Shown: positions 34,463 through 43,674 of the stretch, in pieces
Layout of the letters: each line of letters starts with the position of its first letter
How positions within the stretch are numbered: the first letter of the stretch is position 1
Notes under the pieces: generated by a model
The model's input: the letters and a program-made list of their open reading frames with translations, nothing else
What the model was told of the DNA's origin: nothing
The model's database searches: none
Made by a program: the position numbers and the translations under genes
NCBI GenBank assembly: GCA_964610315.1
Contig: CAZSVM010000009.1
Coordinates: forward strand, 27,631-91,630
From: JAQVEM01 sp964610315
Lineage (GTDB): Bacteria; Actinomycetota; Humimicrobiia; Humimicrobiales; Humimicrobiaceae
DNA: 64,000 nt
Reading direction: 5' to 3'

Positions 34463-35740
34463 CTAACTATCTTCTCTTAAAAAATTCTTTTCATACGCCC
34501 AAAGACCCAGAGCAGGATTCTTTATAAAGAAAATTTTTTCTCCATCTACTATGTTAAAACCGTCTTTAAGACTATTTATATCATATTTCTCTAGAGCTTC
34601 ATCCAGAGACATATAGCAGTAATTCAAGCTCTCAATTTCCTCTCTGTTCATACAGCCGGATGCATAAATTATCTTAAAACGGTTATCAACTGTACCATGA
34701 ATAAGATGAGCAGCCACAGAAAGATTGTTACGCATCTCGGGATCTTTCATTGCAATTTTAATTATTTCATTGCTCTTTTTATATCCATATTTCTTTATCA
34801 ACTTGTCATTTTGACTATCCTCACCACATTCACGTACACCAGGAGCTAATATCAACAGTTCCCCGCCATCCGCCATAGCCATACGTGTTCTATATATTGC
34901 CTTGTTTCCAAGCCAGGTAGATTTGAATTCAAGGGGTGTCAGATACACAACAGCTTTGGTCAGTGGTTCAGAAAGTAAAATTATATTCTTCTCTGCACTT
35001 ACCCGCGTAGCTTCTTTAAAAATCTCTATCCCTCTCCCTACTGCCAGACACTCCATTTTCGTACTTTTATCTTGCTGCGTTATAACAGTAAGTACATAAA
35101 GAAGCGGTATATCAGAAAGGAACTTTTCTTCTGCGAAATTGAACATTTTTCTTACAGGAGTATCCAATCTTCCCATTATTTTATCTATTCCGTAAAGTGC
35201 GCTCATATAGTGGCTCGCATTGATTATCTTTCTCCCGCCACAGCCTGCAAATATATTCTTATTATAGTTTGCCATGCCGACTACTTCATGGGGAACAACC
35301 TGACCAACGGAAACAACGATATCGTAACTTTTATCCATAATTCTTTTATTAATCTCTACACTGATATTTTCATCCATACAACCAGCAGAAATCTCTTTCA
35401 CAAAATCCCCCGGAACTTCCCCTATTTTAATAACATTATCGCGCCACCTATGAACTATGAATTTATCTTTTGGAATTCCTTTATACATATGTTCAATTTC
35501 ACCATCTGCCATAGGGGCATGAGTACCTATAGCAGGCATAATATCAATTTCCGCCTCACTCAGTATATCAACAAGCATTTTTGTAATAGAGCCTGCGTAA
35601 GAATTTATCCGGGTTATATCAGGTGGTAAAATAAGCGCCTTTTTTATAAATTTTCCGCTTTCAAGCGCCATATCCAATATCCTGTATATTTTTTTATCCG
35701 TAATAATTCCAGAATTTGATTTAATTATATAGTTTTTCAT
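34463..35740 (-). CDS. LarA-family nickel-dependent racemase/epimerase-like protein (copy 2)
   Basis: 425 residues with LPPDITRINSYAG (DxTR), PAIGTHAPMADGE (GTH), VVPHEVVGMANYNKNIFAGCGG (PH and Lys) and INASHY. These are the substrate and cofactor positions of LarA. It is related to the copy at 15893 but clearly diverged, so the two probably handle different hydroxyacids. The TRAP importer and UxuB-like neighbour suggest 2-epimerisation of an imported aldonate. The product of this gene is unproven. Confidence 0.75.
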   Translation of the reverse strand: MKNYIIKSNSGIITDKKIYRILDMALESGKFIKKALILPPDITRINSYAGSITKMLVDILSEAEIDIMPAIGTHAPMADGEIEHMYKGIPKDKFIVHRWRDNVIKIGEVPGDFVKEISAGCMDENISVEINKRIMDKSYDIVVSVGQVVPHEVVGMANYNKNIFAGCGGRKIINASHYMSALYGIDKIMGRLDTPVRKMFNFAEEKFLSDIPLLYVLTVITQQDKSTKMECLAVGRGIEIFKEATRVSAEKNIILLSEPLTKAVVYLTPLEFKSTWLGNKAIYRTRMAMADGGELLILAPGVRECGEDSQNDKLIKKYGYKKSNEIIKIAMKDPEMRNNLSVAAHLIHGTVDNRFKIIYASGCMNREEIESLNYCYMSLDEALEKYDINSLKDGFNIVDGEKIFFIKNPALGLWAYEKNFLREDS

Positions 35741-35829
35741 ACCTGTATATCTTCTTGAAAATCTTACAAAAAAGTTAGATATGTTAACTTTTACCGTTAG
35801 TTTTGATGAAATACATAACCGTACACAAT

Positions 35830-36591
35830 TTAGATAGTCATGCCCCCATCAATATGGATGCTGGCTCCGTTCATAAAAGAAGCTTCATCGCTCGCAGCAA
35901 ATAAAACCGCGAAAGCGATTTCTTCATCTTTGCCGAATCGCCCCATTGGTTGGCGGGCAATCCAATCTGCCCGTGTTGCTTCCGGATCTTCAGAGGCCTG
36001 AATTCGCGCTTCAAGAGCAGCTGTATGAGTTGTTCCGGGACAAACACAGTTTATCCGTATGTTATCTTTTATGTAATCAGCAGCCATAGCTTTGGTTAAT
36101 GATTTAATCGCACCTTTGGAAGCTGAATAAGCAGCTCTGTCTCTTACTCCTTTAACAGCAGCAACTGAAGCAATATGTACAATAACTCCCCCGCCCTGTT
36201 TTTTCATCTGAATGACGGCATATTTTGACATAAGAAAAACTCCCTTGACATTTACTGCCAGTGTTCTGTCAAGGTCTTCTTCGGATGTATTATCAACTCT
36301 CCCTGACGGAACTACACCGGCATTATTCACCAGAATATCAATTTTACCGAAAGCTTTTACTGTTTCTTTGATTATTCTTTCTGCCTCTGCTGATTTCGAA
36401 ACATCTCCCTGAATAAAAACTGCATCGGCTCCTTCTGCTTTTATTTTTTCCACTGTATTATCTTCACCTTTCAGGACAATGTAATCATTAACCGCCACTT
36501 TGGCTCCCTTTTTTGCAAATGAAATTGCAGTTGCTTTTCCAATACCTGCGGCAGCTCCAGTAACCAGCACAACTTTATCAGTGAAAAGCAC
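35830..36591 (-). CDS. SDR oxidoreductase (possible 2-keto-3-deoxy-sugar-acid dehydrogenase)
   Basis: 253 residues from a GTG start, seven bases after GGAGG. Classical SDR: TGAAAGIGKATA, NNAGVVPSG, HIASVAAVKG, YSASKGA and the end IHIDGGMTI. The segment near the C-terminus, ARIQASEDPEATRADW followed by RQPMGRFG, resembles the 2-keto-3-deoxy-L-fuconate dehydrogenase / BDH2-like group. It is more distant from the two UxuB-like SDRs. Alternatives are any aldonate or hydroxybutyrate-type dehydrogenase. Confidence 0.72.
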   Translation of the reverse strand: MLFTDKVVLVTGAAAGIGKATAISFAKKGAKVAVNDYIVLKGEDNTVEKIKAEGADAVFIQGDVSKSAEAERIIKETVKAFGKIDILVNNAGVVPSGRVDNTSEEDLDRTLAVNVKGVFLMSKYAVIQMKKQGGGVIVHIASVAAVKGVRDRAAYSASKGAIKSLTKAMAADYIKDNIRINCVCPGTTHTAALEARIQASEDPEATRADWIARQPMGRFGKDEEIAFAVLFAASDEASFMNGASIHIDGGMTI

Positions 36592-36725
36592 CTTTTAGCC
36601 TCCTTTTTTCAGTCGTAATTCTCCTCTTAACAATTTTATTTCCCTGTATAACCGTATTAATTAATATGCCTCATTTTATCTTACATAATATATGACACCT
36701 GATAAACTATCATCTGCTCTTTATA

Positions 36726-38006
36726 CTATCGATACAGGAGCTTTGGTAAGAACATAACAACATCTGGTATAAATACTAAAAGTATAATAAACAAAGTAGT
36801 TGCTAACATGAAAGGTAGGGATTCCTTCAGGTATTTCCCTGTCGGCATTTCCAGAATACCGCAAACAACATACATGTTGATACCAACTGGTGGAGTAAGC
36901 AAACCAAATGTTATGGATGTACACATAATCAGCCCAAAATGAACCGGATCTACACCAACTGATTGTGCCATTGGCAGCAATATAGGTGTTAAAAGAAGTA
37001 TTGCTACCGAACCTTCCATAAGGCATCCCAAAATAAGCAGGAATAAAATTATAATTAAAAGTACGACATAATGATTGCTTGAGACGCCCATTATTATACT
37101 TGTCGTAGCCTGCGGAATATGATCAAACGGAATTCCATACCCAAAAATACCGGACATGGCTATAATAAACATAATTGCCCCTACATCCATTACAGAAGTA
37201 ATAATAGTATCAAGTAATTTTTTAAATGTAAGTTCTCTGTATATAACAACACCTACAAAGAGCGCATACACACATGCAAATGCTCCAACTTCTGATGGCG
37301 TAAACAGTCCAAAACGTAGACCTACAAGAAGGATAAACGGAAATATCAGCGCCCATATGGTTTCTTTTAAAGATAGTAAAATTTCCTTAAAAGTGGCTCT
37401 GCGTCCGGTTACAGGCTTGTATTTTCTTATAGTAGAAGTTATCCATACCGTAATCATATATACAATCATCATCAAAAGACCTACCATAAGTCCCGCGGCA
37501 AACAGATGACCTATAGATACCTCTCCCACAGTACCGTATATAATAATTCCGATACCAGGCGGGATGGTAGCAGTAATAAGAGATGTATATCCTATTACAG
37601 CGCCTGTATAGCCTTTGGTATAACCTTCCTTAATCATGCCAGGTCCCAGTATACGGCATTCCATTGCTGAGTCTGCCATAGCAGAACCGGATACACCACC
37701 CATAAGTGCACTGAGAACAACACTAACCTGAGCCAGGCCTCCTCGCATATGTCCAGTCAGTAGAGTAGCTAGCTTAATCAACCTTTTTGTAATTCCTGTT
37801 GAATTTAAAAGGTTTCCTGCAAATATAAAAAGTGGTACTGCCATTAGAGGAACACTCTGAGTTTGCGAAACTGGAAGCTGCACTATCATGGAAAAGGGAA
37901 GCTCCGGATGCTGTAAAAAGAAAGTTGCACCTGAAATTCCAATAGCAAATGCTACCGGCATTCCAACTGCCAAGAGTATAATAAATACAATCGCAACTAT
38001 TAGCAT
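36726..38006 (-). CDS. dctM: TRAP transporter large permease DctM
   Basis: 426 residues, about 12 membrane helices, the ion-coupled pore of a TRAP importer. Family segments include FAGNLLNSTGITKRLIKLA, GGVSGSAMADSA, ATIPPGIGIIIYG, GCLMEGSVAILLLTPILLPMA and HFGLIMCTSITFGLLTPPVGINMYV. GGAGG precedes the ATG. Downstream of dctQ in the usual P-Q-M order. Confidence 0.93.
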   Translation of the reverse strand: MLIVAIVFIILLAVGMPVAFAIGISGATFFLQHPELPFSMIVQLPVSQTQSVPLMAVPLFIFAGNLLNSTGITKRLIKLATLLTGHMRGGLAQVSVVLSALMGGVSGSAMADSAMECRILGPGMIKEGYTKGYTGAVIGYTSLITATIPPGIGIIIYGTVGEVSIGHLFAAGLMVGLLMMIVYMITVWITSTIRKYKPVTGRRATFKEILLSLKETIWALIFPFILLVGLRFGLFTPSEVGAFACVYALFVGVVIYRELTFKKLLDTIITSVMDVGAIMFIIAMSGIFGYGIPFDHIPQATTSIIMGVSSNHYVVLLIIILFLLILGCLMEGSVAILLLTPILLPMAQSVGVDPVHFGLIMCTSITFGLLTPPVGINMYVVCGILEMPTGKYLKESLPFMLATTLFIILLVFIPDVVMFLPKLLYR

Positions 38007-38044
38007 ACTTTTCCTCCGTATAATATGTTCAGAGAAAGAAATCT

Positions 38045-38566
38045 TTACAAAGGTTCTTCTTTAGCAGTATCCAGATAATCAATTTCTTTCTTCTTTTCAA
38101 CAGACTTCTTTTTATATAAAAAAATAATCTTACTAATAACACTGCGGATCATAAGTAATGCACCAATAGGAAGGCTTAGGGTGACCCAGCTATAACTAAT
38201 AGCAGGAATACTCTGAAACGGTCTTATTCTTGACGTATATACAAGCTGAGAGCCATAGACTAATAGCGCAACTAAAAATGCAAGTATTACTACATATAAA
38301 ATTATAGAGTGTATTTTTCTTCCTTTTTCAGGAATTTTATCAATTAATGTGTCAACCCTAACCAGTTTATCGTTCCTAAGTGCGAGATCTCCACTAAAAA
38401 ATATGCACCATGCCCACAAGAATAAAGACATATCTATTGACCAGTTTATTGGATGTCCGAAAACTCTTGTTAAAGCTGCAACAAATGTGATAGAAGTAGC
38501 AACTACCAAACATGTTGCAGCTAAATACCTTTCGATTTTAACTATAACTTCCGATACTTTTTTCAT
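38045..38566 (-). CDS. dctQ: TRAP transporter small permease DctQ
   Basis: About 173 residues from the ATG at 38566, six bases after AGGTGG. Four membrane helices with the conserved WCIFFSGDLALRNDKLVRVDTLID loop in the middle and SYSWVTLSLPIGALLM near the end. It pairs with DctM. The C-terminal tail is Lys/Glu-rich. Confidence 0.88.
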   Translation of the reverse strand: MKKVSEVIVKIERYLAATCLVVATSITFVAALTRVFGHPINWSIDMSLFLWAWCIFFSGDLALRNDKLVRVDTLIDKIPEKGRKIHSIILYVVILAFLVALLVYGSQLVYTSRIRPFQSIPAISYSWVTLSLPIGALLMIRSVISKIIFLYKKKSVEKKKEIDYLDTAKEEPL

Positions 38567-38626
38567 CACATACCACCTAATATTTATCCACATGCATTAA
38601 AAATTGATAGGTTCCTCAAGGTAATA

Positions 38627-38663
38627 TTTTTGAGAGTATACTCTCAAAAAAGAGAGTATACTC
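38627..38663 (-). terminator. Hairpin between dctP and dctQ
   Basis: GAGAGTATACTC occurs twice (38632-38643 and 38652-38663), each self-complementary. Together they can pair as a 12-bp stem with a T6 loop on the minus-strand transcript, right after the dctP stop. No long U-run follows, so mRNA protection or partial termination is more likely than full termination. The position matches the hairpin after the ABC binding-protein gene at 27692. Confidence 0.6.
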
Positions 38664-38677
38664 CCGTACTCAATTGA

Positions 38678-39778
38678 TTATTTACCCATTTCTGCAAATA
38701 TCGCATCTCTTACATCAATGAGATCCAGTGCTTCATAAGCAGATGTGGAAGCCTCTTTGAATGCATCAATATCTATTTCTTCATAAGGTATAATAGTCAT
38801 ACCTTCAGCTTCCAGGTTATCATATGCTTCGTCAGACAATGTACCCAGTATCTCGTTAGACACTTCGATACCGGCCTTGTCGCACTCTTCAGTAAGCGCC
38901 TGCTGATATTCTACAGGTAATGAATTGAACCACTCAGCGCTACATATTTCAAAGTTAACCAGCAGTATGTGCTTGGTCAGGCTGTAGTAGTCACATACTT
39001 CATACAGTTTTGTACTGTAAGTAGCCGGAGGAACGTTACCGCAGCCATCAACAACTCCTGATTGAATACCGGTAAATACTTCTCCGTATGCCAGAGCAAC
39101 AGGTTCTGCACCCAGAGCTCTGATTGATTCCAGCCAAATAGGTGCATTAGGAGATCTTATAAGCAGACCTTTAAGATCGTCAGGAGAGTATATTGGTTTG
39201 TTGGTTACAAGACTACGGAAGCCCTGCGCCCACATAAATGAAATAACCTTTAAACCCTGTGCTTCCAGATCTGTCAGCCAACCTTTAACAGTATCCAGTG
39301 TGGCAAGTTTCTCAACTTCTTCGAAGGTGTCTACAAAATAAGGTCCGTTTATAACTGCTATGCCAGGTACATAGTTTCCTAATCTTGCTGAATCGGTATT
39401 CTGTCCAACGTTAGCTCCTTCTTTAATCTGCTCAATAATATCTTCCTCAACTCCAAGCTGCGCACTGCTGTAAACTTCAATTGTCAAACCACCGTTTGTT
39501 CTTTCGGTAACAGCATCTGCCCATTTCATGAATGCAGCATGATAAGGATCCTTATCCGTCAGAACATGATTGAACTTTAAAATATAGTGTTGTGCAGGCT
39601 CTTCTGCTACTTCTTCTTCTGCAGCTTCTTCTTCAGCCACTTCTTCTTCGGCTTTAGCCACTTCTTCTTCGGCTGCTGCTTCTTCCTTAGCTTCTTCTTT
39701 ACAACCAATTAACATAAAAGATGAAACTATCGATATACTCAAAATCAACACTATTATCCATAATAATGTTTTCTTCAT
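38678..39778 (-). CDS. dctP: TRAP transporter substrate-binding lipoprotein DctP
   Basis: Start 39778 chosen because AAAGGAT lies seven bases upstream. Signal peptide with lipobox LIGC, a strongly acidic Glu/Ala repeat linker of about 35 residues, then LKFNHVLTDKDPYHAAFMKWADAV. The ligand-binding Arg region GLLIRSPNAPIWLESIRALGAEPVALAYGEVFTGIQSGVVDG is the TRAP signature for carboxylates. The usual ligands are organic or sugar acids, and a hexuronate or aldonate fits the operon. Confidence 0.9.
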   Translation of the reverse strand: MKKTLLWIIVLILSISIVSSFMLIGCKEEAKEEAAAEEEVAKAEEEVAEEEAAEEEVAEEPAQHYILKFNHVLTDKDPYHAAFMKWADAVTERTNGGLTIEVYSSAQLGVEEDIIEQIKEGANVGQNTDSARLGNYVPGIAVINGPYFVDTFEEVEKLATLDTVKGWLTDLEAQGLKVISFMWAQGFRSLVTNKPIYSPDDLKGLLIRSPNAPIWLESIRALGAEPVALAYGEVFTGIQSGVVDGCGNVPPATYSTKLYEVCDYYSLTKHILLVNFEICSAEWFNSLPVEYQQALTEECDKAGIEVSNEILGTLSDEAYDNLEAEGMTIIPYEEIDIDAFKEASTSAYEALDLIDVRDAIFAEMGK

Positions 39779-39887
39779 TTCATATCCTTTCTTTGAAAAA
39801 CTATCGATTGTAAAAAGCATACATTATTACTTCTTTATACCACCTCCTATACTTTACTTTTCGTATTATCTCTGGTAAATTTTTCTT

Positions 39888-39985
39888 GAGATTTGTTTGT
39901 GTTACACTCTAATATAATCTAATAATTATATTAGCATCATAAACAAATCTCTTTTTATTCATTAATCATCACCTCGCTTAAAATT
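39888..39985 (-). promoter_or_regulatory. Leader element 2 (shared with the ABC operon)
   Basis: In the transcript: GAATAGCA, TTTTAAG, GAGGTGAT (39975-39968), a 17-codon ORF, arm GAGATTTGTTT (39951-39941), a 42-base loop and arm AAACAAATCTC (39898-39888), about 110 bases before dctP. The order and sequence match leader element 1, while the loop differs. Matching arms with different loops in two copies argue that the stem is the selected structure. Confidence 0.6.
39909..39962 (-). CDS. Possible 17-residue leader peptide
   Basis: ATG at 39962, seven bases after GAGGTGAT, to TAG at 39909 encodes MNKKRFVYDANIIIRLY. It shares the RFV residues with the 13-residue ORF of leader 1 because both cover the GAGATTTGTT arm. 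Translation would keep ribosomes on the 5' arm and in the loop. Whether the peptide or only the act of translation matters is unknown. Confidence 0.4.
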   Translation of the reverse strand: MNKKRFVYDANIIIRLY

Positions 39986-40060
39986 ATTTTTGCTTGCTAT
40001 TCTCGTATTATTATGGCTAGTAGAAATATTTTTAAAATTAATACGGGTTTATAACCCGCT

Positions 40061-40810
40061 TTATTCAATAAATCCTAATTCTTTCGAAATCATATTTGCC
40101 TTCTCTATCAAAATATCTTTAAATGATACTAATTTTGATAATTTCATCCTGGTCTTTATTGCGGATATGCTTACTGCATATTTGACTTCCCTGCTGTAAT
40201 CCCTAATCGGTGCAGCAATACAGCAAATATTCTCCTCATGTTCTGAATTATCAATGGCAAATCCTTTGTTCCTTATATATCCCAATGCTTTAATGAACTC
40301 TTCCTTATTAATAATTGTATTCTCTGTTAGGGGAATAAAATCGAGACCCTCAATTATATAATTTATAACCTCATTTGTTTGAAATGCTAAAATTACTTTT
40401 CCTGCTGCAGTGCAATTAATAGGAGCAATGTTTCCGATTCTTGAATACATCCTGATAGGTTTTCTGCTCTCGATTTTATCTATATAGACAACCCTCTTTC
40501 CATCAAACGTGGTCAGGTGTATAGTTTCGTTTGAATATTTTTCAAGTTCTATTAAATGGGGGTGGGCAATATTTATTATATCTATGGAATCAATTATTTT
40601 TGTGGCAACATTTAAGAATTTTAATCCCAGACTGTATTTTTTATTGTCTGGATTTATTCTAACAAGATTATATTTTAATAAAGTCTTTAAGAATCTATGT
40701 ATTGTGCTTTTATCTATATCTAATTTGTCAGCAATATCTTTAAGCCTTAATTCACTACTATTTTCTAATAGATCTATTATTTTAAAAAATCTTATTAGTG
40801 TCTCTACCAT
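40061..40810 (-). CDS. IclR-family transcriptional regulator
   Basis: 249 residues. The N-terminal helix-turn-helix RFFKIIDLLENSSELRLKDIADKLDIDKSTIHRFLKTLLKYNLV and the C-terminal GAF-like effector domain (SRIGNIAPINCTAAGKVILAFQ, then NSEHEENICCIAAPIRDY) are typical. It is encoded immediately upstream of the TRAP/Kdg genes on the same strand and likely controls them in response to a sugar acid or KDG-like ligand. No Shine-Dalgarno sequence is evident. A palindrome lies upstream. Confidence 0.88.
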   Translation of the reverse strand: MVETLIRFFKIIDLLENSSELRLKDIADKLDIDKSTIHRFLKTLLKYNLVRINPDNKKYSLGLKFLNVATKIIDSIDIINIAHPHLIELEKYSNETIHLTTFDGKRVVYIDKIESRKPIRMYSRIGNIAPINCTAAGKVILAFQTNEVINYIIEGLDFIPLTENTIINKEEFIKALGYIRNKGFAIDNSEHEENICCIAAPIRDYSREVKYAVSISAIKTRMKLSKLVSFKDILIEKANMISKELGFIE

Positions 40811-40838
40811 TTAAAAAAATTTCAAATAGTAATATTAA

Positions 40839-40855
40839 GTTTCATTATTTGAAAC
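40839..40855. promoter_or_regulatory. Candidate IclR operator
   Basis: GTTTCATTATTTGAAAC is a 17-base palindrome (GTTTCA-N5-TGAAAC) 29 bases upstream of the iclR start codon. A second, longer dyad TTTCAAATA (40820-40828) / TATTTGAAA (40846-40854) overlaps it. IclR regulators bind such short palindromes in their own promoters, so autoregulation is likely. Confidence 0.5.
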
Positions 40856-41041
40856 TAAAATATCAAAACAAATCACCTTTGTCAAGCATTTGATTTAATA
40901 TACCTCTCCTGCATTTTACTAAAAATCTTTACCGATTTAGGATAACGGGGCTCCTATGATTAAAAGCAATTGGAAAAAAGTGATTTTTCTTCCAGATGAC
41001 AGTTACTCCTAGAAAATAGTTATAAACCAAAAAAATAACAT

Positions 41042-42049
41042 TTAGGGAATAACCAATACCTTCATGGCAGTTTTACCTGACGACATTCTCCTAAGGGAAT
41101 CTGGTACTTCATCCAATGAAATCTTTTCGCCTATTAACGGCTCTACATCGATTACATTATTTTTAAGTAAATTGACAGCATTTTGAAATGTTTTTCTCAA
41201 AGCAAACGAACCGGCTATTTTTATGTCTCTTTTAAACACTTCATATGGTTTAAGCCTTATTTTATCTTCCATTCCACTTACACCAAAAATGAGGAACCAG
41301 CCGTCATTTCTTATATATTTTACACCATTTTCAATTACCTCTTTAACACCAGTGGCGTCAATCACTGCCTGAAAACCTCTTTTATTGATTGAGAATAGTT
41401 TTCTTTCCATATTTTTATCTGCCAGTACGACATTATCCGCTCCTGTCTTTTTAGCCAGCTTCAACCTATCATTATTTAAATCAACAATAGTTACTGTGGA
41501 TGCCCCATTATGTTTTGCCAGCTGTAAGTGTAAAAGTCCGATAGGTCCCGCTCCAAAAATAAGGACATCCGATCCAATTTCTATATTAATCCTCTGCTGC
41601 CCATAAACAACACACGCAAGAGGTTCCGCAAAAGCCGCCTTTTCAAATGGAATATCTCCGATATCAAAAACGCTATTTTCCGGAACGGCAACATATTCCG
41701 CAAATGCCCCGTCATAAGTAACACCGGTAGCCTCAAAATTCTCACAATGATTTTGAAGATTTTGGTTGCAAAAAAAACAATTTTCACAAAAGTTATTAGG
41801 ATCGGCAGTTACCCTCTCTCCCGGTTTAAACCTGGTAACTCTGCTTCCAACTCTTTCCACGATACCTGAAAATTCATGACCCGGTATGATCGGATAGGAA
41901 GAAAAATAATCACCTCTAAAAATATGAATATCGGTACCGCATATACCGGCTGCTTTTACTCTGATAAGTACACAGTTATCCTTAACCAGGGGAACCGGTG
42001 CTTCTGCAATTTCAATTTTGCCTTTTCCCGTAACTCTGCATGCTTTCAT
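41042..42049 (-). CDS. Zn-dependent alcohol/polyol dehydrogenase
   Basis: 335 residues of the MDR family: KAAGICGTDIHIF and GHEFSG for catalytic zinc, FCENCFFCNQNLQNHCE for structural zinc, and FGAGPIGLLHLQLAKHNGA for NAD. It resembles sorbitol/threonine dehydrogenase-like enzymes of sugar loci. GGGAG precedes the ATG. It lies upstream of iclR on the same strand, so it may act on a polyol or sugar acid entering the same pathway; the substrate is not determined. Confidence 0.82.
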   Translation of the reverse strand: MKACRVTGKGKIEIAEAPVPLVKDNCVLIRVKAAGICGTDIHIFRGDYFSSYPIIPGHEFSGIVERVGSRVTRFKPGERVTADPNNFCENCFFCNQNLQNHCENFEATGVTYDGAFAEYVAVPENSVFDIGDIPFEKAAFAEPLACVVYGQQRINIEIGSDVLIFGAGPIGLLHLQLAKHNGASTVTIVDLNNDRLKLAKKTGADNVVLADKNMERKLFSINKRGFQAVIDATGVKEVIENGVKYIRNDGWFLIFGVSGMEDKIRLKPYEVFKRDIKIAGSFALRKTFQNAVNLLKNNVIDVEPLIGEKISLDEVPDSLRRMSSGKTAMKVLVIP

Positions 42050-42268
42050 ATTATTCTCCCGATACAGATTATACTATATCTTAATACCTTATAAATACAA
42101 AAAAGAACCGGCTATTTTTATAAATTACATTATCAGAATTAATACTTCCGCAACTATAATTTTCTTAATCCCCTGAATTTTCAAATAAAAGCCTTCCTAA
42201 AAAATCGTAAAGTAATTAAAATAAAGTCCTAATTAGAATTTAATTAAAAAAAATACTAAGGAGAAAAA

Positions 42269-42937
42269 ATGCTTTTAAAACCGGACATTAACACTTATAT
42301 TCCCGGGAAAATTATTTGTGTCGGAATGAACTATAAATCGCATGTTAAAGAACAGGACGGCCGCTTTCCGGAAAAACCTATACTTTTTTCCAAAGCTAGA
42401 AGTTGTATTGTAAAAAACATGGAAAACATCGTATACCCTTCAGAAGTTAAGGAGCTTGACTATGAAGTAGAGCTTGCAGTGGTAATAGGCAAGAGAATGA
42501 AAAAAGTTCCCGAAGACATAGCATTTGATTATATCTATGGCTATACAATAATGAATGATATTTCAGCCAGAGATATCCAGAATAGCGAATCACAATGGTA
42601 CCGTTCAAAGAGCTTTGACACCTTTGGGCCGATGGGTCCGGCTATAGTGGCAAAAAGCGAGATACCCGATCCCCAGAATCTTAACCTTAAATCTTACGTA
42701 AACGGCGAACTAAGGCAGAATGGAAATACATCAGACATGATATTTGGGGTATACCGGCTTATATCCTATATCTCCAGATCTATTACTCTGGAAGCGGGGG
42801 ATCTTATATCCACAGGAACTCCTTCCGGAGTAGGAATTTTTATGAGAGAGAAAAAACTGCTCCAGCCCGGAGACACCATAATCTGTGAAATTGAGAAAAT
42901 AGGAAAATTGGAGAATAAAATTACAGCGGAAAAATAA
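42269..42937 (+). CDS. Fumarylacetoacetate hydrolase-family protein
   Basis: 222 residues. ICVGMNYKSHVKE, PILFSKARSCI, the metal-binding LDYEVELAVVIGKRM, YTIMNDISARDIQ and STGTPSGVGIFM are the FAH signature. Family members hydrolyse C-C bonds or decarboxylate/isomerise 2-keto acids; some act on 2-keto-3-deoxy sugar acids, which would fit the neighbouring cluster. AAGGAG is six bases before ATG. It is divergent from the dehydrogenase at 41042. Confidence 0.87.
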   Translation: MLLKPDINTYIPGKIICVGMNYKSHVKEQDGRFPEKPILFSKARSCIVKNMENIVYPSEVKELDYEVELAVVIGKRMKKVPEDIAFDYIYGYTIMNDISARDIQNSESQWYRSKSFDTFGPMGPAIVAKSEIPDPQNLNLKSYVNGELRQNGNTSDMIFGVYRLISYISRSITLEAGDLISTGTPSGVGIFMREKKLLQPGDTIICEIEKIGKLENKITAEK

Positions 42938-42956
42938 CAGGGAGATAAAAGATCGG

Positions 42957-42997
42957 TAAGTTTATATATATATAAAGAAATTTCAAACTTATTTTTC
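42957..42997 (+). terminator. Probable terminator after the FAH gene
   Basis: TAAGTTT (42957-42963) pairs with AAACTTA (42985-42991) and is followed by TTTTTCT. The loop is 21 bases and A/T-rich, so the hairpin is weak, but its place just after the stop codon fits. Confidence 0.4.
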
Positions 42998-43020
42998 TAT
43001 TTTTTCTGCGTTGAATAACA

Positions 43021-43674
43021 ATGAATGAGATTTATCAAATTTTTATCGGATCAATGTTAGTTGCTTTCTCCGGAGCACTGGTTCCGGGACCCATGCTTAC
43101 CCTGGTTATAAGCAGCGTGGCTAAGAAAGGATTCTGGACTTCCTTTTTTATCGTAGTGGGCCATTCCTTATTGGAGCTAATAGTGGTAATAAGCTTTTTT
43201 ATGGGAATACTAAAATTCCTGGACAATCCTCTCACTACAAAAATAATCGGTATACTGGGAGGTATTTTTCTTTTATATTTAGGAATCGATATCGTTGTTT
43301 CAATCTTAAGGAAGAAATTTATAATAGACTTCAAATCAGTACTAAAACAGAGAACCATTACCGGAAAATCAACCGGAGCGATCGTATTAAAGGGTATTCT
43401 TGTAAGCCTTATGAACCCTTATTGGTTTATATGGTGGATAAGTATTGGTGCAGCATTTCTTTTAAAAAGTGTGGAATTCAGTATAACCGGCGTTTCCTCT
43501 TTTTACATAGGGCACATTAGCGCCGATTTTATCTGGTATTTATTTGTCGGATTCCTGGTAAATACCGGACGAAAATTTTTTAACCAGAAGATATATAACG
43601 CCATTTTAATTTCCTGCAGTATATTTTTATTTTATCTGGGAATAAAATTTATTATTGATGCCGTTGTAGTCTGA
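43021..43674 (+). CDS. LysE/RhtB-family transporter
   Basis: 217 residues with about six membrane helices. The N-terminal GSMLVAFSGALVPGPMLTLVISSVAKKGFWTSFFIVVGHSLLEL is the LysE/RhtB pattern, and LVSLMNPYWFIWWISIG in the middle is conserved. Predicted amino-acid or metabolite exporter. No Shine-Dalgarno sequence is seen before the ATG. Confidence 0.82.
   Translation: MNEIYQIFIGSMLVAFSGALVPGPMLTLVISSVAKKGFWTSFFIVVGHSLLELIVVISFFMGILKFLDNPLTTKIIGILGGIFLLYLGIDIVVSILRKKFIIDFKSVLKQRTITGKSTGAIVLKGILVSLMNPYWFIWWISIGAAFLLKSVEFSITGVSSFYIGHISADFIWYLFVGFLVNTGRKFFNQKIYNAILISCSIFLFYLGIKFIIDAVVV

Noticed and set aside
40972..40993. Terminator after the Zn dehydrogenase gene
   Set aside because: The GGAAAAAA/TTTTTCTTCC pairing is imperfect, A/T-only in the middle, and lies about 50 bases beyond the stop without a U-run.
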